From: Endozoicomonas sp. GU-1
Lineage (GTDB): Bacteria; Pseudomonadota; Gammaproteobacteria; Pseudomonadales; Endozoicomonadaceae
NCBI RefSeq assembly: GCF_027366395.1
Contig: NZ_CP114771.1
Span: forward strand, 1,364,001-1,428,000
DNA length: 64,000 bases
Direction of reading: 5' to 3'
Part shown: positions 57,400 to 64,000 of the stretch, one piece after another
Layout of the letters: each line of letters opens with the position of its first letter
Position numbering within the stretch: position 1 is the stretch's first letter
Notes under the pieces: model-generated
What the model was told of the DNA's origin: nothing
Database searches by the model: none
Seen by the model: the letters and a program-made list of their open reading frames with translations, nothing else
Translations under genes and position numbers: made by a program

Positions 57400-57690
57400 T
57401 CAGGCGGGTGAGAAGGTGATGTTCAGTTTGTGCCCGGTCGCTTCAGCGTATTTTTTCAACATGCCCAGGCTGGGCAAGGTTTTACTGTTGGCACTTTCGA
57501 GACGGCAGATGCTGGTTTTCTGGGTGCCTATTATCTGGGCAATTTCTTCCTGGGTCATCCCTGCCTCCTGCCGCATGCGGATCAGTTCGCGACGAAGCGC
57601 GAAGAACTCTGCCTTTTCGGCCATGGCGGTTTGGACATCATCACGTTCAAGCATGTTATCCCGAAACGCTTTATAACTTGAGTTTGCCAT
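57400..57690 (-). CDS. XRE-family antitoxin-like regulator (orphan)
   Basis: 96 residues. A helical N-terminus (SSYKAFRDNMLERDDVQTAM) precedes an HTH: RMRQEAGMTQEEIAQIIGTQ, then KTSICRLESANSKTLPSLGM. It ends HKLNITFSPA. This is the layout of HigA/RelB-linked XRE antitoxins normally paired with a RelE toxin. No toxin gene is adjacent: upstream is only a 29-codon frame (57760-57671) overlapping its start, and downstream is the autotransporter terminator. GGGAGG precedes the ATG. Confidence 0.8.
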   Translation of the reverse strand: MANSSYKAFRDNMLERDDVQTAMAEKAEFFALRRELIRMRQEAGMTQEEIAQIIGTQKTSICRLESANSKTLPSLGMLKKYAEATGHKLNITFSPA

Positions 57691-57935
57691 GCTGTACCTC
57701 CCTCATTCGCTGGTAGCCAAGCTCTAACTCTCTTTTTGGAGTCTTAGTCGTTTGTTTCATAAACACAAGTTAGCAATATTGTTAACTTTTATCAATGCGG
57801 TGATGTCGGGATGGTTCCGGGAGGCCGCCCGAAAATGCCCTATGCAGCTCAGGCAAGCCCAAAAAACTGTCATCTTGCGGTTATGAGATGTACGTCCTAT
57901 ATTTATTAGCGTACACACCTTCAGGATTTTGTGTT

Positions 57936-58217
57936 ATGTCTACGCAGCAGGAACCAGAACAGACTAGCCAGAGCGTAACCCTGACTCAGCTTCGCAAGAA
58001 TATCTATCAGCTTGTCGATGAAGTGATCGCCAGTGGTAAGCCATTAACCATTGAACGGGGGGGAACTCTGTTAAAACTGGATGTTGTCACCAGAGCTTCA
58101 TCAAAACTTGGAAATCTTAAGGTCCGCAACACCTTGCTGCCTGCTGGTCCTGATACGGCAGATAGTCTTGAGGAAGCAATCACCCACCAGTGGGAGCCAG
58201 ATAATGGTTTTGATTGA
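57936..58217 (+). CDS. Phd/YefM-family antitoxin
   Basis: 93 residues from MSTQQEPEQTSQSVTLTQLR (57936); the frame is open 16 codons earlier without support. The Phd fold is seen in SVTLTQLRKNIYQLVDEVIA, then SGKPLTIERGGTLLKLDVVT. The C-terminal tail (ADSLEEAITHQWEPDNGFD) would wrap the toxin. It overlaps the PIN toxin gene by 14 nt and normally represses the pair. Confidence 0.85.
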   Translation: MSTQQEPEQTSQSVTLTQLRKNIYQLVDEVIASGKPLTIERGGTLLKLDVVTRASSKLGNLKVRNTLLPAGPDTADSLEEAITHQWEPDNGFD

Positions 58218-58587
58218 TACGCATATTGCGGTCTTTCTGCACAGTGGTGATTTGGGCAAGGTTTCCCCGCAGGCTCAGGAGCAGCTTGAACATCATGATA
58301 TTGTTTTGCCGGAACTGGCCAGGCTGGAGCTTCAGTATTTGCATGAGATTGGCCGGATTGCCTATACCCCTGCCGAGATAGTGGCGGACTTGTATGGTGA
58401 TGTGGGCATGGTTTGTTCAAAAACGCCCACCGCAGGACTGGTGCAATCGGCTCTCGGAATTCACTGGACTCGGGACGTTTTTGACCGGCTGATTGCCGCT
58501 GATGCCATTTTTTGCGATTGCCCGTTGATTACCCGTGATCAGCGTATCATTGACCATTTGCCGCAGGCGTTCAGTGCCCGCTGTTGA
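58204..58587 (+). CDS. PIN-domain ribonuclease toxin (VapC-like)
   Basis: 127 residues from MVLIDTHIAVFLHSGDLGKV (58204). The PIN acidic residues appear in LIDTHIAVF (first Asp), VLPELARLELQYL (Glu) and DRLIAADAIFCDCPLITRDQ (the Asp/Asp pair), followed by RIIDHLPQA. It is predicted to cleave RNA, as VapC toxins do, and to be neutralised by the upstream Phd-type antitoxin. The longer frame from 58081 lies inside the antitoxin gene and is not the toxin start. Confidence 0.87.
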   Translation: MVLIDTHIAVFLHSGDLGKVSPQAQEQLEHHDIVLPELARLELQYLHEIGRIAYTPAEIVADLYGDVGMVCSKTPTAGLVQSALGIHWTRDVFDRLIAADAIFCDCPLITRDQRIIDHLPQAFSARC

Positions 58588-58816
58588 GTAGATTTTGATG
58601 GGTATTTTGCATGGTCGGCAAGTTTCGAGGGTGCGTTCCCATACCATGCTCTGCCGGTAACAGCACTGGTACAGACTGGCTGTACCATGTGATGTTATGA
58701 GGAAAACCGTAAGCCAATTTATCGGGAACAGGCGGATTTTAAGAGAACACTTTAATTTACAGGTTCACATACAAGTACTGCCACAAAAACATGATTCTAT
58801 AATTGCTCCCTGTTAC

Positions 58817-59689
58817 TCAATGGGTTATGCCAGGCTTCCCTGACCAATAGCCATTACAATGTTGAATGTCAGAAGTAATGACCTTACTCCCCAACGGCAT
58901 TGCCTGCGCCAGTTCATCAGCCACTTTTAAAATATCCTCTGAATGCCCGGAAAGACGCATGGCCTTCACTCCGGCACTGGCCATCACCTGCCACTGATCC
59001 AGAATATTATGACAACTACCAGACAGTGTCTGAATACCGTTGATGGTAAACAGCGCATCACCTTCCTGGGTCGCCAGGGGAATACCTGCTGATGACTTAA
59101 TACAGCTGAACTCGCAGCTGTCTTTGCTCAGCTCATGGGTTCGGGCGGTAAAACAGCGGGCCGAGTAGGCCAGTGGTAGATAGCCATAGCTGAATACCTC
59201 GGTTTCCAGATCATCAATGCCCAGCTCTGGCAAACGCCCCATAATCAACTTAAGGTGCTCATAAGAGAGTTCAACCGGCAAAACCCAGCGTTTTAAACCG
59301 GTACCATGCAGAACCTGCAATGCTTCAGCACTGTACAGGTTCACCGAAGGACCGGTAATAAAAGGGATGCCCGCTTTTGATAGATAGTGGACAGCAGCCA
59401 TATCATTGGCTTCTACAGTAAAGTCTTCGTTCTCACAGACCTTGCTCACCTGAGCCAGCTCAGACTCAGCTTCAATCAGCGTCAGTGTCGATAGAACGAC
59501 TTCTTTGCCTTTAGACTGCAATAACCTGGCAATGGCTAACCAGTCATCCAGCTTCAGCTCGCGTCTTTTCGAGCAGACGACTTCTCCCAGGTAGACTCGT
59601 TCAAAGGCGGACTCGGCGACTTTCTCGTAAAACGCCATAACGTCTTGTTTAGGCCAGAAGAACAGTAGTGGGCCAAGGGTAATTTGCAT
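58817..59689 (-). CDS. ubiV: O2-independent ubiquinone synthesis protein UbiV (U32 family)
   Basis: 290 residues. With UbiU it hydroxylates ubiquinone precursors without oxygen, using a 4Fe-4S cluster; prephenate is the known oxygen donor. U32 features include VYLGEVVCSKRRELKLDDW, FTVEANDMAAVHYLS, and the cluster Cys in CFTARTHELSKDSCEFSC. The start is MQITLGPLLFFWPKQDV. It follows ubiU by 132 bp on the same strand. Confidence 0.92.
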   Translation of the reverse strand: MQITLGPLLFFWPKQDVMAFYEKVAESAFERVYLGEVVCSKRRELKLDDWLAIARLLQSKGKEVVLSTLTLIEAESELAQVSKVCENEDFTVEANDMAAVHYLSKAGIPFITGPSVNLYSAEALQVLHGTGLKRWVLPVELSYEHLKLIMGRLPELGIDDLETEVFSYGYLPLAYSARCFTARTHELSKDSCEFSCIKSSAGIPLATQEGDALFTINGIQTLSGSCHNILDQWQVMASAGVKAMRLSGHSEDILKVADELAQAMPLGSKVITSDIQHCNGYWSGKPGITH

Positions 59690-59821
59690 AGTTTATTCCC
59701 TGTCTGCGCCGGGCATTACCCGAAAACGCGATCTGCCAGCCACAAAGAAAGTAAGGCATGTAAACCTTTATGGCTCATGTCTTTGTGGTTTAAATCAAAA
59801 GAGAGTGTCAAACAGCCAACA

Positions 59822-60829
59822 TCACTGCCAGGGTCGGTTATAGGCACCCAGTGTAGTCTGGCTACCTTCAGACAAACGGGAAAGGCCAGCCATCCAGCGT
59901 TCATTAGTGGTAAAACGATCTGGATTCGCCCGGTAATGGTCCAGCGCTTCCCGCCAGATTCTCACCACTTCGGCAACATAGGCCGGGCTTCGCTGGCGGC
60001 CCTCAATTTTCACCGCACTGATACCAGACTGATAAAGCTGAGGGATCAGATCCAATGTATTGAGGCTGGTAGGCTCCTCAATGGCATGACTGACCTGATC
60101 ATTCACCGTAAAGCGCCCCTTGCAGAGGGTTGGATAACCGGCCTGCTCGTGGTGATCAAAACGGTCGATCAACAAACCTCCCAGTCGGGTTTCCATCCCA
60201 TTGGCCGTCGTCTGCCAGCGCACAGCGGATGCCGGAGAACAGGCACCGGCGGTATTGGGCGATTCCCCTGTCACATAAGAAGAGAGAATGCAGCGCCCTT
60301 CAGCCATAATACAAAGACTGCCAAAGGCAAATACTTCCAGTTCCACCGGGCTTTTCTGAGCCAGTCGCTCAACCTGTTTTAACGACAGCACCCTGGGCAG
60401 TACTGCGCGTTTGATACCAAAATGATCATGATAAAAAGACAGGCTGGCCTGGTTAGTGGCAGAGGCCTGAACGGAAAGATGAAGATTAAGATCGGGGTAT
60501 CGCTTGCTGGCATAGTCCAGCACGCTGATATCGGCAGCAATCAGGGCATCGACACCGAAGTCGGCGCACATATCCACTGCTTTTTTCCAGCGCTGCCAGT
60601 TGGTCGCCTGGGCATAGGTGTTTACCGCAACAAAAAGCCGCACCTTTTTTCCACGGGGATTTTTATGAACGTAATCCAGTGCCTTTATGGCCCTCTGATC
60701 AGAAAAGTTAAGACCGGCAAAATGGCGGGCATTGGTTTCATCACGAAAGCCGATGTATACGGCATCAGCACCATTATCGACAGCGGCTTTCAGGGAAGGA
60801 AGGTTACCGGCAGGACACACCAGTTCCAT
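59822..60829 (-). CDS. ubiU: O2-independent ubiquinone synthesis protein UbiU (U32 family)
   Basis: 335 residues starting MELVCPAGNLPSLKAAVDNG, the U32 signature opening. It partners UbiV. Visible features: DAVYIGFRDETNARHFAGLN, LIAADISVLDYASKRYPDL, HLSVQASATNQASLSFY, and the cluster region FGSLCIMAEGRCILSSYVTG followed by NTAGACSPA, with further Cys in PTLCKGRF. An exact FNR/Anr palindrome lies 55 bp before the ATG, so anaerobic induction of ubiUV is expected. Confidence 0.94.
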   Translation of the reverse strand: MELVCPAGNLPSLKAAVDNGADAVYIGFRDETNARHFAGLNFSDQRAIKALDYVHKNPRGKKVRLFVAVNTYAQATNWQRWKKAVDMCADFGVDALIAADISVLDYASKRYPDLNLHLSVQASATNQASLSFYHDHFGIKRAVLPRVLSLKQVERLAQKSPVELEVFAFGSLCIMAEGRCILSSYVTGESPNTAGACSPASAVRWQTTANGMETRLGGLLIDRFDHHEQAGYPTLCKGRFTVNDQVSHAIEEPTSLNTLDLIPQLYQSGISAVKIEGRQRSPAYVAEVVRIWREALDHYRANPDRFTTNERWMAGLSRLSEGSQTTLGAYNRPWQ

Positions 60830-60883
60830 AGAGAATTATCCAGTAGTTTTTGTGCAGCATAGCACGCTGAACAAAAAACCGAC

Positions 60884-60897
60884 TTGATACTTATCAA
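60884..60897. promoter_or_regulatory. FNR/Anr binding site upstream of ubiU
   Basis: TTGATACTTATCAA matches TTGAT-N4-ATCAA at all ten defined positions. It lies between ubiU and thpR, both on the minus strand, and is centred about 61 bp before the ubiU ATG. Confidence 0.88.
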
Positions 60898-60954
60898 GAA
60901 ATAGCCGGAAAAATAAGTATCAACACCTAGACAACCATCTACTCATCAGTGTTT

Positions 60955-61596
60955 TCATGCGCTAATAGCAAGAGGCAACAACGGAAAAGCATGGATAGAT
61001 TTATATCGCGTTCCCATTGCAGTGCTCTCACTTTCCAGTAATACCACCTCACCCACCGTCATCCGGAAACTGGGAAGGTTAAAATACTGACTATGAGTGA
61101 CATACCTTGGTCGTTTAAACCGCCCCAGGGTTACGTGGGGGCGAAAATTCCGGGTTTCAGCACTGAAACCCGACTGCACAGCTGCCCGCTCACAGATATC
61201 GGCAAGCCGTTTTAACTCCTGCCCTGAATGCATCTCCAGGGCCAGCACCCGGGGGTTTCGCCCATTTGGAAAGAAACGAAAACAACCGGTCATACTGTCA
61301 AAGGTATGGTAGTCCGCCAGATCATTTTCAAGGTTGTTAATTAACTGCTGTAACTGTTGGGGGGAGCTATTGCCCAGAAATTTAAGGGTAATGTGCTGCT
61401 GCTGGGGAGCTACCCAACGCAAGTCGTGAACATGTCCTTCACCGGCTCGATGGATGGCTTTCTTATGCAGCGTTGCAGCAAGTTCAAGAGGAATTTTTAC
61501 GGCAAGAAAAGCCCTGACCGGGGAATTGTGGGACAGCGCCTCTTCAAAAGAGGTCGGGGCGCTGGAAGCGTTGTAGCTAACGGGGTTATTTTTCAT
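60955..61596 (-). CDS. thpR: RNA 2',3'-cyclic phosphodiesterase (LigT/ThpR family)
   Basis: 213 residues. The two HxTx catalytic motifs are HITLKFLGN and HVTLGRFKRP, the defining pair of 2H phosphoesterases. FLAVKIPLELA begins the conserved domain at about residue 30; the first 25 residues are a non-conserved leader. It opens 2',3'-cyclic phosphate ends of RNA. It stands upstream of ubiU on the same strand with the ubiU FNR site between them. Confidence 0.9.
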   Translation of the reverse strand: MKNNPVSYNASSAPTSFEEALSHNSPVRAFLAVKIPLELAATLHKKAIHRAGEGHVHDLRWVAPQQQHITLKFLGNSSPQQLQQLINNLENDLADYHTFDSMTGCFRFFPNGRNPRVLALEMHSGQELKRLADICERAAVQSGFSAETRNFRPHVTLGRFKRPRYVTHSQYFNLPSFRMTVGEVVLLESESTAMGTRYKSIHAFPLLPLAISA

Positions 61597-61719
61597 ATTA
61601 TTCTAACTTCAACGTCTGACTGCTAAATTCAAACCAATTGCACCCTGCAATTTGGTTTGGCTAAGTTTGTTGAACCTAGTCTAGTACATTGTTGGCAGAA
61701 ATCTGCCTGTATCGTCGTA

Positions 61720-63120
61720 TTATTCCAAAAGTGCCTGAAAAAAGCGGCGATTAATCTTGATCCCTGATTCCGCTACCTGCTCAGGAAATAAACGAATATG
61801 TACCGGCACTTTGAATTTAGCTATCTTGCCTGCCAGCCTCTCTTTTGTAAATGGTTCATTCAGGGTACCGTCCACCGTCTGAACATAAGCCACAGGGCGC
61901 TGACCATATTCAGGATCCGTCATGGCAACGACCACCGCCTGGACAATCTCCGGGAAGGTCAGCAAAGCCTGCTCAATCTCTTCAGGATGAATATTCTCCC
62001 CCCCTGAGATCAACATATTATCCATACGACCACAGACCTGTAACTGGTCACCGTGCCAACGTCCTTGGTCACCGGTATTAAACCAGCCACGGGTACCCGC
62101 AAATGGCGTCACCTCGCCCTGTTGAAAATACCCTTTGGCCAGTGTGTCGCCACGCACCTGAATCTCGCCTTCCTCTGTTAAACGAACCTCACGCCATGGC
62201 AATACCGCTCCGGAAGTAACACCACTACCGGTAAACAGAGGCTCTCCGGTACACACCTGGGAGGCCATCTCGGTCAGACCATAGGTGGTCAGAACAGTGA
62301 TCCCCTGTGCTTTTACCGCCTCCACCAGCCTCGGGGAAGCAACGCCGCCACCCAGCAGAATATAACGTACGCCCAAATCATAGAGTGATAACCCAGACTG
62401 CAGCAGCCTGAACAATTGGGTATTCACCAGGGAAAGATGGGTCAACCGCTGTCTGATCAGCATGTCATCCAACGACAACCGACGCTCAAACAGCACCATT
62501 GTGATACCAGCCAGCAGGCAACGCATAACAATGGCCAATCCGCCCACATGAAACAGCGGCAAGGATAACAGCCAGGTATCACCATAGGTTAATGGCAAGG
62601 TATGCATGGAGCCCAGGGCACTAAAATAATGATTTTTATAACTGTGCGCTACCGCCTTTGGGATGCCCGTCGTTCCAGAGGTGGCGATCAGGTCGTAAAC
62701 GGCTTCAGCATCGATCTTAATGGGCTGAAGTCTGCTCTCCGGCCGTGGCCGTGCATGAGCAATCCGTTGATGAAAATCGATACCCGCGCTGTCTGCCAAC
62801 AGCGCAGCTCCAATACGATCACGATATCCCGACATTTGCGCTTCCGGAAACGCCGGGTTTACCGGGCAGAAAACCCATTGGGAACGAAGGCAGGCCAGGG
62901 CAACCACCACAGTGTCCAATGGTTTATGGGTGACAAACAGAAGACGGCGGCCCGCTCTCATGCCCTTATCCCGATATATACGACAACACTCATCCACCCA
63001 TGCATCCAGCTGGCGAAACGTAACTCTGCCCTCCTCCAGCTGAATCGCTGTACAGGAGGACTGATGAATGGCTCGATAATGCAAGGGACAGTGTTGCAAT
63101 TCGGGGAAGATCGTTTTCAT
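61720..63120 (-). CDS. menE: o-Succinylbenzoate-CoA ligase
   Basis: 466 residues from MKTIFPELQHCPLHYRAIHQ (63120). It activates o-succinylbenzoate with ATP and CoA in menaquinone synthesis. Adenylate-forming motifs are DLIATSGTTGIPKAVAHSYK, LTTYGLTEMASQVC, GWFNTGDQGRWHGDQLQVCG, RMDNMLISGGENIHPEEIE and the C-terminal Lys in ESGIKINRRFF. It begins 22 bp after the menC stop, so menC and menE form an operon. Confidence 0.92.
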   Translation of the reverse strand: MKTIFPELQHCPLHYRAIHQSSCTAIQLEEGRVTFRQLDAWVDECCRIYRDKGMRAGRRLLFVTHKPLDTVVVALACLRSQWVFCPVNPAFPEAQMSGYRDRIGAALLADSAGIDFHQRIAHARPRPESRLQPIKIDAEAVYDLIATSGTTGIPKAVAHSYKNHYFSALGSMHTLPLTYGDTWLLSLPLFHVGGLAIVMRCLLAGITMVLFERRLSLDDMLIRQRLTHLSLVNTQLFRLLQSGLSLYDLGVRYILLGGGVASPRLVEAVKAQGITVLTTYGLTEMASQVCTGEPLFTGSGVTSGAVLPWREVRLTEEGEIQVRGDTLAKGYFQQGEVTPFAGTRGWFNTGDQGRWHGDQLQVCGRMDNMLISGGENIHPEEIEQALLTFPEIVQAVVVAMTDPEYGQRPVAYVQTVDGTLNEPFTKERLAGKIAKFKVPVHIRLFPEQVAESGIKINRRFFQALLE

Positions 63121-63145
63121 CAACGGCGTTCTGCTATGCTTCTGT

Positions 63146-64000
63146 TCAGCTCTGTATTACTGAAAAAAAAGCGGGGTTAATGGCAACCGGCTGACCGGCA
63201 ATAATCCTTGCTGAGGTCAGGCTGTCGGTAAAAGCCGATAAGGTGTCCAGACCCGGTCGTTCTTCCGGTGTCCACTGAGCGCTGAGCTGCTCCAGTATGT
63301 GCAATCCAATAGACGACTCATAAGAAGAGCTGAAAACAGTCCTGACACCAACGCTTCTGCCGGTTGTCACCAGCTGTCGGCAATGGGCCAAACCACCCAC
63401 CAGCGTCGGTTTGATCACAACGGCCGCCAGACCCTGCATGGGGTGTAGAAGGTATTCCGGGTGCTGGACCGTTTCATCCAGGGCAAAGCGAAGCCCGGTC
63501 TGCTGGTAGATTTGTGAGAATTCGGCCACATGAGCAGTCGGCTCTTCAACATAAGCAATTCGCTCGACATCAATAGAGGCAGCGACCCTGAGGGCTTGAT
63601 CCAATGTCCATTGCTGATTGGCATCCAGCTTGATGCTGACGGACGTTGGCAAAGCCTGCAGAACCTGGTTAATTCTCACACAGTCGTCTTCTATTGAGTC
63701 TCTGCCTATCTTCAACTTGAACTCTGTCGGCCAGTTTCCCTGCCACAGTGCAAGTCGGCGAAGGATATCTTCGGTGCTACCCAGCAAAAGTGGTCCGGTT
63801 GCTGGCGGGTCAAACCAATGGTCCTGTTGCAACCACCACAGAGCCGATTCAATACCAAACAGCACTGACGGTACTGGCTGCAAATGCAGAACATCAGTGA
63901 GAAAAGCACTGTTGAGAGATAACGGCCTGCCACCATTAACGGCCCAACAGAAAGCCTGAAGTTGTTCTTCCGCGTCTGCAAGACTCTCACGGCTAAACCC
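63146..64000 (-). CDS. menC: o-Succinylbenzoate synthase (5' end outside the window)
   Basis: An enolase-superfamily enzyme that dehydrates SHCHC to o-succinylbenzoate. The frame is open to the right edge; the first readable residues are FSRESLADAEEQLQAFCWAV. Catalytic features: FKLKIGRD (Lys base), SIKLDANQQW (Asp), AYVEEPTAHVAEF (Glu), LRFALDETVQ (Asp), VVIKPTLVGG (second Lys) and VFSSSYESSIGLHIL. About 284 codons are visible; the beginning is missing because the window ends. menE follows on the same strand. Confidence 0.93.
   Translation of the reverse strand, partial: GFSRESLADAEEQLQAFCWAVNGGRPLSLNSAFLTDVLHLQPVPSVLFGIESALWWLQQDHWFDPPATGPLLLGSTEDILRRLALWQGNWPTEFKLKIGRDSIEDDCVRINQVLQALPTSVSIKLDANQQWTLDQALRVAASIDVERIAYVEEPTAHVAEFSQIYQQTGLRFALDETVQHPEYLLHPMQGLAAVVIKPTLVGGLAHCRQLVTTGRSVGVRTVFSSSYESSIGLHILEQLSAQWTPEERPGLDTLSAFTDSLTSARIIAGQPVAINPAFFSVIQS

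Noticed and set aside
57671-57760. 29-codon peptide upstream of the XRE antitoxin
   Set aside because: Too short and not toxin-like; it could be a leader or a remnant, but there is no support for a gene.

Overview
The window reads as a gammaproteobacterial chromosome segment. The housekeeping genes (rsmC, trmN6, yciA, udk, guaC, mnmC, dusC, hemG, pflAB, mgsA, menCE, ubiTUV, oadGAB) are of the enterobacterial/oceanospirillal type. Numerous insertion elements, small repeats, giant adhesins and orphan effector-like proteins recall host-associated marine symbionts such as Endozoicomonas. That placement is an inference from gene content, not a demonstrated identity.

Layout. 1-7.5 kb: a minus-strand type I restriction-modification operon (hsdM, YhcG-like nuclease, hsdS, second YhcG-like nuclease, hsdR) whose hsdR is cut off by an insertion sequence running off the left edge. 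7.7-8.9 kb: an internally deleted IS66-type transposase next to the 3' end of a tRNA-Arg(CCT). 9-12.4 kb: a FlgM-like peptide, an acidic disordered protein and a two-gene ABC system. 12.6-18.2 kb: an OmpA/TSP3 lipoprotein, a DMT exporter, trmN6, rsmC, yciA and udk. 18.27-20.3 kb: a complete group II intron. 20.4-22.1 kb: frameshifted guaC and a Cys-rich protein ending in a perfect eukaryotic CaaX box (CVIM). 22.2-31 kb: fermentation and anaerobic carbon metabolism (pflA, pflB, mgsA, the Na+-pumping oxaloacetate decarboxylase oadGAB). 31-39.4 kb: dusC, an unknown protein, mnmC, msrA, an M23 peptidase, a Gly-rich membrane protein and hemG. 39.5-45 kb: a peptide-type ABC importer in gsiABCD-like order with a frameshifted binding protein. 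45.4-47.7 kb: alaE, thiM, ubiT. 48.1-50.7 kb: a higBA toxin-antitoxin pair split by an IS1634-type element with a readable target duplication. 51-57.2 kb: a 2084-residue autotransporter. 57.4-58.6 kb: an orphan XRE antitoxin and a Phd/PIN toxin-antitoxin pair. 58.8-64 kb: ubiV, ubiU, thpR, menE and partial menC.

The strongest physiological theme is life without oxygen. pflB and ubiU each have an exact TTGAT-N4-ATCAA FNR/Anr palindrome just upstream. All three genes of the O2-independent ubiquinone pathway (ubiT, ubiU, ubiV) are present, together with menaquinone genes and the oad sodium pump. A second theme is erosion and mobility. Three conserved metabolic genes (guaC, oadA and an ABC binding-protein gene) carry single-base frameshifts, hsdR and higB are interrupted, and several palindromic mobile repeats (a 164-bp pair, a 181-bp element, a ~190-bp element and two REP-like hairpins) sit in intergenic DNA. 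The observation most worth following up is the CVIM-terminated protein at 21568-22110, a candidate host-prenylated effector.
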